A stretch of DNA of 64,000 nt, from positions 62,001 to 126,000 of the forward strand of contig NZ_QBUY01000007.1 of assembly GCF_003121405.1 (NCBI RefSeq). Direction: 5' to 3'. The stretch's first letter is position 1; every line of letters starts with the position of its first letter. Position numbers and translations under genes: made by a program. The stretch is from Paraburkholderia sp. C35 (lineage in GTDB: Bacteria > Pseudomonadota > Gammaproteobacteria > Burkholderiales > Burkholderiaceae). Of the stretch, positions 8,470-16,926 are shown in pieces. The notes beneath the pieces are model-generated. The model ran no database searches. It had not been told where the DNA came from and was given only the letters and a program-made list of their open reading frames with translations.

Positions 8470-10988
8470 CGCGCGCCCACGCTCAAGGTGTACGCCGACG
8501 GCGGCGGCATCGTCACCGACATGCCACCCGCGCCGAGCACCGAACCGGGCTGGACCTGGATCGACGTTTGCGCGGCAGGCGCGAGCGCCTTGAAGCTCAG
8601 GACGGCAAACGTCGCTTGCGCGTATCCGCCGGAGCCTCCAGGCGCAGAGTCGGCGAGAATCAACTGGCCGCCCTGCGCCACGCGGTTCGAGAAGCTCGTC
8701 GGTGCGCCACCCTGCTTGAGAAAATCGCCTTCTGTCGCGCCGGTGAATTGCAGTTTCGACACGTCGTAGCTCACGGTCGCGGATGCGCTCGTGACAGGCT
8801 GGTCCGCCTGCATCAGCAATGCGACGGTGACGGAGTCGCCCGTCTTCACCTGTGGCGGCCCCTGAATCGACATTTCCGCTGTGCCCGGCACGCCGCCTCC
8901 TCCGACCAGCGGTGTCGCGTCGCCGCCCAGATAGGCGCCGGTTCCCGCACCAGCGCCATACGAACCCGTGCTCGCGCCGTTCGCGCCCGTCGGCGATATG
9001 CTCGAGCCGTTACGCGGCCCGGACGCGCCGAAGTCCGCAGCCTGCATCGTCGCGGGCGAGCCGTTGACTGGCACAGGCGCCACGATCCCATTCGACTTGA
9101 TCATGCTCTGCATGTTCGTCTCGGTGCCTGACGTGAAGTACGCGAGCGATGCTTCCGGATGGCGGATATTGCGCACCAGATGCGGCGTGATCGACAGAAC
9201 GATCTCCGTGTTCTTGTCGTCGTCGGTCGTCGCGCCGAACAGGCGGCCGAGCACGGGCAACTGGCCGAGGCCCGGCAGCTTGTTGCCCGACGTGCGCTCC
9301 TGGCTGTCGATCAATCCCGCCAGCACGTCCGTTTCGCCGTTCTTCAGCTGCAGCACCGTGCTGGCCGTGCGCGTACCGATCTCGTACGCAGTCGTGCCCG
9401 ATGAACCTGTGATCTGGTTCAGCAGGCTGCTGACTTCAAGCGATACCTTGATGCCGACGGTGTCGTCGAGATAGATGGTCGGCTCGACGTTCAGCGTCAG
9501 ACCGATGTCGAGATAGTTGATCGACTGCGAAACAAAGCCAGTGGAAGTCGCCGTCGAGGTGATGTTCGGCACGCGCTCGCCTATCAGGATCTTCGCCTTC
9601 TCGTGATTGCGCACGCGGATACGCGGATTGGTCAGCAGCTTCGCGTTCGAATCCTGACGGTTCGCATTGACGGTCGCCTGTATCGACGAGACACCCAAGC
9701 TGCGCGATGTCTGATGCAGCAGATCATGCAGCGATAGCGCGGGGGACGCGCCCGAACTGCCGGACGAATACGACGACCCGTACGACGCACCCGACGCGCC
9801 ACTGCCCGATCCGATCGCGCCCAATGCGCTGCCCGCAGCCGTTGGCGTAAAGGTGACCGACGACGGCCACGCAATGCCGAGATCCTGCAGGCTGTTGCGC
9901 TGCACTTCCAGCACTTCGACTTCGAGCATCACTTCCGGCTCGGGCACATCTTCGAGCGCGACGAGCTTTTCGGCCATGCTTATCGCGGCGGGCGTGTCGC
10001 GCACGATCACGAGGTTGAGCTTTTCGTCGGCAACGACATCGTGTGATTTGACGATCGTCTTCAACGTATTGGCGACCGTCTTCGCATCGGCATTCGACAG
10101 AAAGAAGGTGCGCACTGCCAGTTCCTGATAGTCCTTCAGCTTGGCTGGCGTGTTCGGATAGATCAGCACCGTGTTCTCGTCGAGCACCTGTTGCGCGAGC
10201 TGATTGGTGGCGAGCACATAGCGCACGGCGGCTTCGATCGTGCTGTTGCGCAGATAGATCGAGGTGCGCTGATCGGTCTTCACGTCCTTGTCGAACAGGA
10301 AGTTCAGCCCGGCGCTGCGCGAGATCACGTCGAACACCTGCCGTAGCGGTGCGTCCTTGAAGTCGATCCGCACTGGCTTGCGATATGCGCTCGCCAGCGC
10401 GGCTTCGACGCGCAGAAAGCCCGTATCGGCGGCGAGCCTGCGTTGCAACGCGAGCGCGCGCGGATGCGCGGGCGCTTCCGTCAACACCCTGGCGACGAGA
10501 CCGCGCGCATTGTCGGTGTCCTGCTTCGCGGCCAGTGCCTCAGCGCGCTCGACGAGACCGTCGATACGCGCCGCGTTGTCGAGCGATGCGATGCCTGCCT
10601 GCGCGCGTTCGTTGGCGGGATCGATGGTCAGCGCATGCTGGTACGATTTACGCGCCGCCCCACGCGCACCGCTCGCGGCAAGACGGTCGCCTTCTTCATC
10701 GAGATGCGCGACGGCGTTCTCGCGTTCCGCGAGCCATGCCGCGCGGTAATGCGCGTCGCGCGGATCTTGTGTGACGGCCTGTTGCAGCTTCGCCAGACCT
10801 TCATCGACCTTGCCCTGGGCGACAAGATCCTTGCCGTCGCGATACGCGCGTTCCGCCGCGCAACCGGTCAACAAGACAGGCACGGCGACCAGCAGCGCAA
10901 GCGCGCGCAGCGTGTTACGCGAGTTCCGTATAGCAATCGATATTGCAAATGGCGTAGCCAACGATTCACTTCCTTTGGTTGCGTTCAT
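8466..10988 (-). CDS. gspD: GspD-like secretin with TPR and cohesin domains
   Basis: 840 residues. A lipoprotein signal ends in the lipobox LLTGC (Cys43), so this outer-membrane secretin is predicted to be lipidated. Residues about 45-190 form TPR-like repeats (EGLAKLQQAVTQDPRDAHYR is one). N0/STN and N1 secretin domains follow (about 195-345: FKDAPLRQVFDVISRSAGLN, TVLIYPNTPAKLKDYQ), then the beta-barrel secretin (about 400-625) with the signature LPGLGQLPVLGRLFG and EIVLSITPHLVR. After a Gly/Ser-rich linker, residues about 700-840 look like a cohesin domain (VKTGDSVTVALLM, ATVSYDVSKLQFTG, AVLSFKALAP). TPR plus cohesin additions differ from classical GspD and resemble secretins of hybrid pilus/T2SS loci. 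Its start overlaps the previous gene by one base. Confidence 0.9.
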   Translation of the reverse strand: MNATKGSESLATPFAISIAIRNSRNTLRALALLVAVPVLLTGCAAERAYRDGKDLVAQGKVDEGLAKLQQAVTQDPRDAHYRAAWLAERENAVAHLDEEGDRLAASGARGAARKSYQHALTIDPANERAQAGIASLDNAARIDGLVERAEALAAKQDTDNARGLVARVLTEAPAHPRALALQRRLAADTGFLRVEAALASAYRKPVRIDFKDAPLRQVFDVISRSAGLNFLFDKDVKTDQRTSIYLRNSTIEAAVRYVLATNQLAQQVLDENTVLIYPNTPAKLKDYQELAVRTFFLSNADAKTVANTLKTIVKSHDVVADEKLNLVIVRDTPAAISMAEKLVALEDVPEPEVMLEVEVLEVQRNSLQDLGIAWPSSVTFTPTAAGSALGAIGSGSGASGASYGSSYSSGSSGASPALSLHDLLHQTSRSLGVSSIQATVNANRQDSNAKLLTNPRIRVRNHEKAKILIGERVPNITSTATSTGFVSQSINYLDIGLTLNVEPTIYLDDTVGIKVSLEVSSLLNQITGSSGTTAYEIGTRTASTVLQLKNGETDVLAGLIDSQERTSGNKLPGLGQLPVLGRLFGATTDDDKNTEIVLSITPHLVRNIRHPEASLAYFTSGTETNMQSMIKSNGIVAPVPVNGSPATMQAADFGASGPRNGSSISPTGANGASTGSYGAGAGTGAYLGGDATPLVGGGGVPGTAEMSIQGPPQVKTGDSVTVALLMQADQPVTSASATVSYDVSKLQFTGATEGDFLKQGGAPTSFSNRVAQGGQLILADSAPGGSGGYAQATFAVLSFKALAPAAQTSIQVQPGSVLGAGGMSVTMPPPSAYTLSVGAR

Positions 10989-11512
10989 CAGTCGGCACTG
11001 CCGATATCCATGGTCTGAACCAGTTTCAGGGGCAAGTAGACGAGCGTCATGGTCGGCGGCCGGATGGCATCAACGCGATACGTTCCGTCGATCACCGTCT
11101 GGTCGTGCACGATCAGCGTTTCGTCGCCGCGCGTCAGATACACCTCCCAGTTGCCCTCGGCGCCCTGTTTGCCGAGATACGTAAACGGCATGCTGGGGAC
11201 GGCGGGCTCGGGCGGCAACGGTGGAATCTCCGCGCCGGCGGGTGCGGCGGACGGCAACGGCGACGCCATCGCGCGACTGCCGAACAGCGCATGTGTTTCC
11301 CCATTCGTCGCGCCGATCAGTTCGGCACGCGCGCGCAACGCCGCGATGCCAACCACATCGTTACTCGCAGCGCGCGAGGGAGGCGTCGCGGCATGCGCGC
11401 CAGTGCGCGGCATCGCCTCGACAACCTGTTCCGCCGGATTCCTTTGGCCGAATGCGAGCAGTCCTGCGCAGAGCAAAAACGCCAAGGCGAGCATCAGGTG
11501 CTTGCGTTTCAT
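10988..11512 (-). CDS. PilP/GspC-like periplasmic component of the secretion system
   Basis: 174 residues. An N-terminal membrane anchor or signal (LMLALAFLLCAGLLAFGQ, about 6-23) is followed by a Pro/Ala-rich low-complexity periplasmic linker and a small beta domain (about 108-174) with MPFTYLGKQ, ETLIVHDQTVIDGTYRVDAI and LVYLPLKLVQTM. This layout matches the homology region of GspC and PilP, which link the inner-membrane platform to the secretin. The assignment rests on layout and on position directly before gspD rather than strong identity. It overlaps the PilO-like gene by 4 bp and the secretin start by 1 bp. Confidence 0.62.
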   Translation of the reverse strand: MKRKHLMLALAFLLCAGLLAFGQRNPAEQVVEAMPRTGAHAATPPSRAASNDVVGIAALRARAELIGATNGETHALFGSRAMASPLPSAAPAGAEIPPLPPEPAVPSMPFTYLGKQGAEGNWEVYLTRGDETLIVHDQTVIDGTYRVDAIRPPTMTLVYLPLKLVQTMDIGSAD

Positions 11513-12096
11513 CGTCGCACCTCGCCTGTATCCGGTGATGCAACGGGACGCAGAAAAACCGTCAGGCGCAGACTTGCTTCGACGGTGGCGTCATTGGCGG
11601 AACTACGCTTGAAACGCATGTCGTCGAGCGCGGCATACGGCACACTTAGCAATACCCGTTCGCAAAAGCGCCGCAGACGTGCATAGTCGCCCTTCACCGG
11701 CAAGACGATCGTGTAGGTCTCGAAGCGCCCCGCCGTATCACGCGCCGGTTTGTATTCGGCTTTGTCCAGTGTGACGCCCGATTCTTCGGCAGCGTCGAAC
11801 AGGCGCTCGACGATCTGCTCGCTGTGCGCCGCGTCGCCCAATGCCGAGTAGAACGCCGCCAGACGCGCTGCGGCCATCGCAGGTGCGGTCACGACCGGCT
11901 TCGGCGGCGGCGCAGTGCGAGCGAGCGTCACTGCACGCGTCTGCTGCTCGATCCGCGCCGCGAGCGACGGCAACAGCGCGAGCCATAGCGAGGCCGCCGC
12001 GAGTAAGAGCACGCCCGCCAGCAGCGCGTCCACGCCGCATCGGCGAAACGTGAGACGCAGCTGCAACAGCACGCGCGCAAGATTCGGCAAGCTCAC
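11509..12096 (-). CDS. PilO/GspM-like inner-membrane component
   Basis: 195 residues from a GTG at 12096-12094. That GTG overlaps the stop of the preceding gene (GTGA) and has GGTGG upstream. The frame is open much further upstream, but that stretch lies over the PilN-like gene and is not expected to be translated. One transmembrane helix (about 21-42, VDALLAGVLLLAAASLWLAL) precedes a short coiled coil, then a ferredoxin-like domain (about 75-195: YTIVLPVKGDYARLRRFCER, ASLRLTVFL). This is the plan of PilO and GspM, which bridge the cytoplasmic ATPase platform and periplasm. It is coupled on both sides by 4-bp overlaps. Confidence 0.65.
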   Translation of the reverse strand: MSLPNLARVLLQLRLTFRRCGVDALLAGVLLLAAASLWLALLPSLAARIEQQTRAVTLARTAPPPKPVVTAPAMAAARLAAFYSALGDAAHSEQIVERLFDAAEESGVTLDKAEYKPARDTAGRFETYTIVLPVKGDYARLRRFCERVLLSVPYAALDDMRFKRSSANDATVEASLRLTVFLRPVASPDTGEVRR

Positions 12097-12644
12097 GATT
12101 CCACCCTTCGCCACTGCGCTTCGACCTGAAAACGGATCACGCTGTCCATGCCATCGCGCATCCGTTCGTGCCGGACCAGCGTCACGCGTTCGAACAGCGG
12201 TTGCTGCTCCAGTTGCGTCAGATAGTCGATCATGTCCTTGCTGCTGGCGCATTCCGCTTCGATCTTCAGCAGCGCGCGCGCCGGTTCGGGCGCGATCGAC
12301 AGCAATGCGATGGGTGCGGGCGTCGCGGCTTCGACAGCATCGAGAATGCGGCCCCACGGCAGGTTGAGCCTTGCCACTGCGGCATTGACGGCAGCTGCCT
12401 GCTTCGCGTCGATGGGCATGTTGCTGGCGCCATGCGCAGCGTGGGCCGAGCGGTCCGCACGTGACGCCAGGCGCGCCGCTTCGAACTGAAGTGAATCGAG
12501 GTGGAGAAACAGCCGGTACGCGCGATGTCCCGCCATCACGCACATCAGCAGCGCCATCACCGTCAGCAGACGCGCGGCAGGATGCGGACGGTACAGCGCA
12601 CGACGCCAGCCGAACGGCGCGAGATCGATATGGAGACGTTTCAT
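12093..12644 (-). CDS. PilN/GspL-like inner-membrane component
   Basis: 183 residues. A short cytoplasmic N terminus (MKRLHIDLAPFGWRR) resembles the start of PilN-type proteins, which bind the PilM-like partner. One membrane helix (about 27-47) follows and then a periplasmic domain with the pattern of PilN (LPWGRILDAVEAATPAPIAL, DMIDYLTQLEQQPLFERVTL). With the upstream PilM-like and downstream PilO-like genes it would form the assembly platform. The order M-N-O-P-secretin is typical of type IV pili rather than of T2SS, where GspL fuses the M and N roles. It overlaps both neighbours by 4 bp. Confidence 0.68.
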   Translation of the reverse strand: MKRLHIDLAPFGWRRALYRPHPAARLLTVMALLMCVMAGHRAYRLFLHLDSLQFEAARLASRADRSAHAAHGASNMPIDAKQAAAVNAAVARLNLPWGRILDAVEAATPAPIALLSIAPEPARALLKIEAECASSKDMIDYLTQLEQQPLFERVTLVRHERMRDGMDSVIRFQVEAQWRRVES

Positions 12645-13441
12645 TGTTTCGGGTCGCGCTTACCGGCGTGATGCCATTGCACATTCAGGCCTACCGCATC
12701 TGCCTGCCAGCCATCGCGTGGAACACCATGGATATGGAGCGCGGAAGGCGGCGACACGTTGTCGAGCAGCGCCGCGCGCGTCAGTTGATCGCGTAGCCAG
12801 GTAGCAGTCGCAGTGCTTTCGGGAAGCGTGATCGTGCGTACTGCGGCGAGACGAGCGGTCTTCGTGCCGGCGACAAGACCCAGTGTCAGCGCGTTGTCGC
12901 CGAGTGTCGCGACCCACGCATCGGCACCGAGCCGACGCCGCAAGCGATTCCACGCAGTCACGAAGTCCGGCATGACGGAAGCGAGACAGCTGCGCTGCGC
13001 ATCGACTGCCAGTTGCAACGCTGCGTGCAGTCGCTGCGGAACGGCGCAGGCCAGAAACGGCGACACCGCATGCCAGTCGGCTGCCAGTTGCCAGTGCGCG
13101 AGCGACTCGCCGTAAAGCAGCTGGAAACGCACACCCGCGGCGGCTCGCAAGTCTTGCATGCGTGTACTGTTGGCGGGAGGCGTAACGATGAAATAGCGCG
13201 CCAGATCGTCGTCGATCGTTACGTGAATGGGCGAGCGAGCGACGCCCGCCGTATCCAGCACCGCAGTGATTGGCACGGCCAGCACATCGGGCGTTGCATC
13301 CACCAACGCTGGCATCGGATGAGCGACGCGCACGGGCGTCGAATTTCGCGAGCCGCTCACGCGCAGCACCGACACTGCGTCGCGCGACAGTCGCAGACAG
13401 CAATGTCCGCGCGGCCAGAATCGTTTCAGTCGATCACGCAT
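12641..13441 (-). CDS. PilM/GspL-like cytoplasmic platform protein
   Basis: 266 residues with no membrane segment. The sequence is divergent: short beta/alpha stretches (CLRLSRDAVSVLRVSG, HVTIDDDLARYFIV, DAWVATLGDNALTLGLVAG) suggest a degenerate actin-like fold as in PilM or the cytoplasmic half of GspL. No clear nucleotide-binding motif is visible. The assignment is mainly positional, lying between gspE and the PilN-like gene. Its first codons overlap the end of gspE by 8 bp. I infer that it docks the GspE ATPase to the membrane platform. Confidence 0.55.
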   Translation of the reverse strand: MRDRLKRFWPRGHCCLRLSRDAVSVLRVSGSRNSTPVRVAHPMPALVDATPDVLAVPITAVLDTAGVARSPIHVTIDDDLARYFIVTPPANSTRMQDLRAAAGVRFQLLYGESLAHWQLAADWHAVSPFLACAVPQRLHAALQLAVDAQRSCLASVMPDFVTAWNRLRRRLGADAWVATLGDNALTLGLVAGTKTARLAAVRTITLPESTATATWLRDQLTRAALLDNVSPPSALHIHGVPRDGWQADAVGLNVQWHHAGKRDPKQ

Positions 13442-14873
13442 TGAGCGTCACCCGTTTGACTTCCGCGAGCGTGGTCTCGCCACGTCTCACCAGATTCAAC
13501 GCGACATCGCGCAAGCGCCGCGTGCCGTTCTTGCGCGCCACGTCCTTGATCGCGCGGATCGGCTGCTTTTCGACCACCATGTCGCGGATCTCGTCGTCGA
13601 GAATCAGGATTTCCGCAATCGCGCGGCGCCCGCGATAACCGGTGCCTCGACAGTCGCCGCATCCGATCCCCTGGCGAAAATCGAAACCCGCGACATCCGC
13701 GCGGCTCAGCGAAAGGCGCGCGAGTTCGGCATCGGTCTGCACGTACGGCGCGGCACAGTGCGTGCAGTTCACGCGCATCAGACGCTGCGCCCAGATGCCG
13801 TTGAGCGCCGACACGAACGCATACGGATCGATGCCCATATGGCTGAAGCGGCCGAACACGTCGAACACGTTGTTCGCGTGAACGGTCGTCAGCACAAGGT
13901 GACCCGTCAGCGCGGACTGGACGGCGATTTCCGCCGTCTCGCGATCGCGAATCTCGCCGACCATGATCTTATCCGGATCGTGACGCAGGATCGAACGCAG
14001 ACCGCGTGCGAACGTCAGCCCTTTTTTCTCGTTGACGGGAATCTGCAAAATGCCCGGCAACTGGTATTCGACGGGGTCTTCGATCGTGATGATCTTGTCG
14101 CGCCCGTTGTGGATCTCCGTGAGCGCGGCGTAGAGCGTCGTGGTCTTGCCCGAGCCGGTCGGCCCTGTGACGAGCAGCATGCCGTATGGTTCTTCGGCCA
14201 GCGCACGCAGCGCCACCAGCGATTCACTGTCGTACCCCAGCGCTTCAAGTGTCAGCGAACCATACGCTTCGATCATTGCGCGCTTGTCGAGAATCCGGAT
14301 CACGGCGTCTTCGCCATGAATGCTCGGCATGATCGACACGCGCAAATCGATGTCGCGCCCGCCCGCCGCCACACGGAAGCTGCCGTCCTGTGGCACGCGC
14401 CGCTCGGCAATATCGAGTTCCGCCAGAACCTTGAGCCGCGAGATAACCTGCTCGGCAGTTTCGACGCCGTTCAGCGTTGCCGCCGCGTCGAGCACACCGT
14501 CCACGCGATACTTCAGCGCAAGGCCGCTGGCGGTGCTTTCGAGGTGGATGTCGGATGCGCCTGCTTTCAATGCGTCGTAAAGCGTCGAATTCACCAGCTT
14601 CACGGCGGGGCTGGCAGCCGCGCTGACCGTCTCGAATGACAGCACCTGCGCCGTGCGGCCTTCGGCCTGTGCTGCATCGCCATGAGTCACCAGGCTGTCG
14701 ATCGCCCGCGTCGATTCCTCCATGCGCGCGTGATAAGCCTGAAGCTCGGATGGCAGCGCGAGCCGGATATCGATTGCAGTACCCGCTTGCGCGGCAAGCC
14801 AGGTTTGCAGATCGAGATCGAACGGGCTCGTTACGACGCCGACGTACGATTCACCCGCGTCGCGCAGCAACAC
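13434..14873 (-). CDS. gspE: GspE secretion ATPase, main part after an in-frame stop
   Basis: 479 residues if translation begins at GTG 14873-14871, directly after the TGA that ends the preceding 82-residue frame; the two are in the same frame. It contains the rest of the N-terminal region (VVTSPFDLDLQTWL), the N2 domain, the Walker A motif GPTGSGKTTT (about residue 235), the Asp-rich box IITIEDPVEY, Walker B IMVGEIRD, the His box LTGHLVLTTVHANN and the tetracysteine zinc module CTHC...CGDC. All catalytic motifs are present, so the ATPase core appears intact. No ribosome site precedes the GTG. The natural product is probably a full-length protein of about 562 residues in relatives; here it is a split protein, a readthrough product or a disrupted gene. 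Confidence 0.85.
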   Translation of the reverse strand: MLLRDAGESYVGVVTSPFDLDLQTWLAAQAGTAIDIRLALPSELQAYHARMEESTRAIDSLVTHGDAAQAEGRTAQVLSFETVSAAASPAVKLVNSTLYDALKAGASDIHLESTASGLALKYRVDGVLDAAATLNGVETAEQVISRLKVLAELDIAERRVPQDGSFRVAAGGRDIDLRVSIMPSIHGEDAVIRILDKRAMIEAYGSLTLEALGYDSESLVALRALAEEPYGMLLVTGPTGSGKTTTLYAALTEIHNGRDKIITIEDPVEYQLPGILQIPVNEKKGLTFARGLRSILRHDPDKIMVGEIRDRETAEIAVQSALTGHLVLTTVHANNVFDVFGRFSHMGIDPYAFVSALNGIWAQRLMRVNCTHCAAPYVQTDAELARLSLSRADVAGFDFRQGIGCGDCRGTGYRGRRAIAEILILDDEIRDMVVEKQPIRAIKDVARKNGTRRLRDVALNLVRRGETTLAEVKRVTLNA

Positions 14874-15122
14874 TCAGCGGCGTTGCATCGCACGCGACAA
14901 AGGCACGCGGTCGAATGCGGGTTGCAACGTCAGCATGTCGGCCGTCTCGATCACGCGCATGTCGAGCAGTTGTGCGAGCGCCTGCAACAATTGACGCGGC
15001 TCGATGCCCGTGAGCGCTTCCAGTTCGACGACGAGATGCCGCTGCGTCGCGGCGGCTGCGGCGCGTGCGCGCGCCAGCAGGGCGGCGTCCAACAACGGCT
15101 CGATGTGGTCGCGCGCGGTCAT
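14874..15122 (-). CDS. N-terminal fragment of GspE, ended by in-frame TGA
   Basis: 82 residues from ATG 15122, overlapping the gspF stop by 4 bp as expected of the true gspE start in this coupled operon. The sequence (HIEPLLDAALLARARA, LTGIEPRQLLQALAQLLDMR) is the start of the GspE/PilB N-terminal domain that contacts the platform protein. The frame stops at TGA 14876-14874 in the middle of that domain; the next codon in the same frame continues the domain without a gap (…RR-stop-VLLRDAGE…). This looks like a single-codon nonsense change, for example from TGC or CGA. Alternatives are a sequencing error or genuine reinitiation producing two polypeptides. Confidence 0.75.
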   Translation of the reverse strand: MTARDHIEPLLDAALLARARAAAAATQRHLVVELEALTGIEPRQLLQALAQLLDMRVIETADMLTLQPAFDRVPLSRAMQRR

Positions 15123-16306
15123 GACAAACCTTCCGCGAGATCGAAGATCGGCATATAGAGCAGCACGACGATGGTGCCGACCACGAGTCCGATCGCCGAC
15201 ATCAGCAGCGGTTCGAACATGCGCGTGAAACGGTCGATCCAGCGGCTGATTTCACCGTCGTAAAACGCCGCCGATCGCGTAAGCATGGTGCCGAGTTCAC
15301 CCGAACGCGCGCCGACGCGCAGCATGCGCAACGAAATCGGTGTGGTGAGGTCTTCCGCATGGAAGGAACTGGACAACGGCGCGCCTGCCTGAACGGCGGC
15401 CCGCGCGCGCAGCACTCCTTCGCGCAGTGCGGGCGATATCGTTCCGCCCGCCGTTTCCATGGCTGTCACGATCGGAATACCGCCTTCGAGCAGCATGCCA
15501 AGCGTCAGATAGAGCCGCGACAGCTGATAGATGCGCAGATGCGGACCAAGCAGCGGAATGCGGCCCAACAGACTGACGAGCCCAATTCGCGCAATCGTGA
15601 CCCGCACGGCCGCCCCGCCAGCCGTGGCGATCGCCACGGCTGCGGCAAGCAACGGCAGTCCATGCGCCGACGCGAACTTGCCCCAATCGAGCAACATCTG
15701 CGACATCCACGGCAAACTTCTGCCCGTGCCTTCATAGATCGTCGCGAAACGTGGCACCACGAAGGCGATCAGAAACGTCGATACGCCGCCACCCACCACG
15801 AACAGGATGCTCGGGTAGATCGCGGAACTGATCAGCTTGTTGCGCACTGTATCGATACGCGCCTGATAGTCGACATAGCGCTGGAGCGAACGTGGCAAGT
15901 CGCTGGTGCCCTCGGCCGCGCGCACGATGCCGACGTACAGCGGCGGAAACACGTCCGGCTGCTCGGCAAGCAGACTCGAAAAGCGCTTGCCTTCGCGCAG
16001 ACCCGCAAGGAGCCGCTGCAGAATGCCGCGCAGCCTTGCGTTGCCTTCGCGCTCCACCAGCGCTTCCAGACCTTCGACAATCGATAAACCCGCCGTCAGC
16101 AGCGCAAGCAGTTCCTGGCTGAACAGCACGAGCGAGATGCCACCGCGCGAAGCCTTTGCTGAACGCAATGTGCGCAATGCGCGCAATTGCGTCGCGTGCA
16201 GCCCGCGCGCCTCAACCTGGCGTCGCGCATCGTCTTCGTTCTGCGCATCGATGACGAGCGCGACAATCTGGTTATCGGGCGAGAGCGCCCTGACTTCATA
16301 CGGCAT
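15119..16306 (-). CDS. gspF: GspF inner-membrane platform protein
   Basis: 395 residues. A short N-terminal beta domain (MPYEVRALSPDNQIVALVID) is followed by two repeated T2SSF domains (about 60-185 and 265-390), each with its hallmarks: FSQELLALLTAGLSIVEGLE, then YPSILFVVGGGVSTFLIAF; YLTLGMLLEGGIPIVTAMET, then EPLLMSAIGLVVGTIVVLLY. Three transmembrane helices fit the GspF/PilC family, which sits at the base of the pseudopilus and works with GspE. It lies 84 bp downstream of gspG and overlaps the gspE start by 4 bp. Confidence 0.93.
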   Translation of the reverse strand: MPYEVRALSPDNQIVALVIDAQNEDDARRQVEARGLHATQLRALRTLRSAKASRGGISLVLFSQELLALLTAGLSIVEGLEALVEREGNARLRGILQRLLAGLREGKRFSSLLAEQPDVFPPLYVGIVRAAEGTSDLPRSLQRYVDYQARIDTVRNKLISSAIYPSILFVVGGGVSTFLIAFVVPRFATIYEGTGRSLPWMSQMLLDWGKFASAHGLPLLAAAVAIATAGGAAVRVTIARIGLVSLLGRIPLLGPHLRIYQLSRLYLTLGMLLEGGIPIVTAMETAGGTISPALREGVLRARAAVQAGAPLSSSFHAEDLTTPISLRMLRVGARSGELGTMLTRSAAFYDGEISRWIDRFTRMFEPLLMSAIGLVVGTIVVLLYMPIFDLAEGLS

Positions 16307-16390
16307 GGTGCTGTGCTACTGGCCTGTTATGGTCTGCTTCCCCGTTGCGACGCGTGCCATGTCGGCACGTGTCGCACTACCTGTATTGCG

Positions 16391-16864
16391 TCACTCGCTG
16401 CTGATGTCGGCGTCTTCGCCCGACCCGCCCGGCTGGCCGTCGCGTCCGTACGAGATCACCGCATAGTCGCCCTTCGCGCCCGGCACCTGATACACGTACG
16501 GATGGCCCCACGGATCGAGCGGCACTTCCTTCTTCAGATAAGGTCCTGCCCATTTGTCCGCGTTGGCGGGCTTGACGACGAGCGCGGAGAGGTTTTCGTC
16601 GGCGGTGGGATAGCGGCCGACATCGAGCCGGAAGTTATCGATGGACTTCGTGAAGACATCGATCTGCGCACGCGCGATGGTTGCCTGCGACTTGCCGAGC
16701 TGCGCGAAATAGCGCGGCCCGACGAGCGCCGCCAGCATGCCGATGATCACCAGCACCACCAGCAGTTCGAGCAGCGTAAATCCGCCCTGTTTCGATATGC
16801 GCGCACGCCGCATGCGCCGCGTGTGCGAGACACCGCTCGCGTAGTTATGTGTTACGGACTGCAT
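16391..16864 (-). CDS. gspG: Major pseudopilin GspG
   Basis: About 157 residues from ATG 16864, chosen because AAGGAAG lies 5 nt upstream; a longer in-frame start at 16909 lacks this. A long basic leader ends KQG-G, then FTLLELLVVLVIIGMLAALV, a prepilin signal with Glu5. The mature part matches GspG: FRLDVGRYPTADENLSALV, GPYLKKEVPLDPWGHPYVY and SYGRDGQPGG, the last being the calcium-binding loop of major pseudopilins. It is the first secretion-machine gene after the giant exoprotein, 62 bp downstream of that stop, so both may be on one transcript. Confidence 0.93.
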   Translation of the reverse strand: MQSVTHNYASGVSHTRRMRRARISKQGGFTLLELLVVLVIIGMLAALVGPRYFAQLGKSQATIARAQIDVFTKSIDNFRLDVGRYPTADENLSALVVKPANADKWAGPYLKKEVPLDPWGHPYVYQVPGAKGDYAVISYGRDGQPGGSGEDADISSE

Positions 16865-16926
16865 CGGTACTTCCTTCAAAAGTTGGACGCCCGCAAGGCG
16901 GACGTCCATACGACGTTAGGACAGCA

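Noticed and set aside
12097..12684. Upstream extension of the PilO-like gene to a 391-residue product
   Set aside because: The extra residues are Arg/Ser-rich out-of-frame translation of the PilN-like gene; the GTG at 12096 overlapping the previous stop with a ribosome site is the better start.
13758..14639. 293-codon plus-strand frame opposite gspE
   Set aside because: It lies fully antisense to a catalytic ATPase with Walker motifs and has no plausible protein features.
14874..14876. Selenocysteine readthrough at the gspE TGA
   Set aside because: GspE is not a known selenoprotein and no convincing SECIS-like hairpin was noticed immediately downstream; a nonsense change or split gene is simpler.
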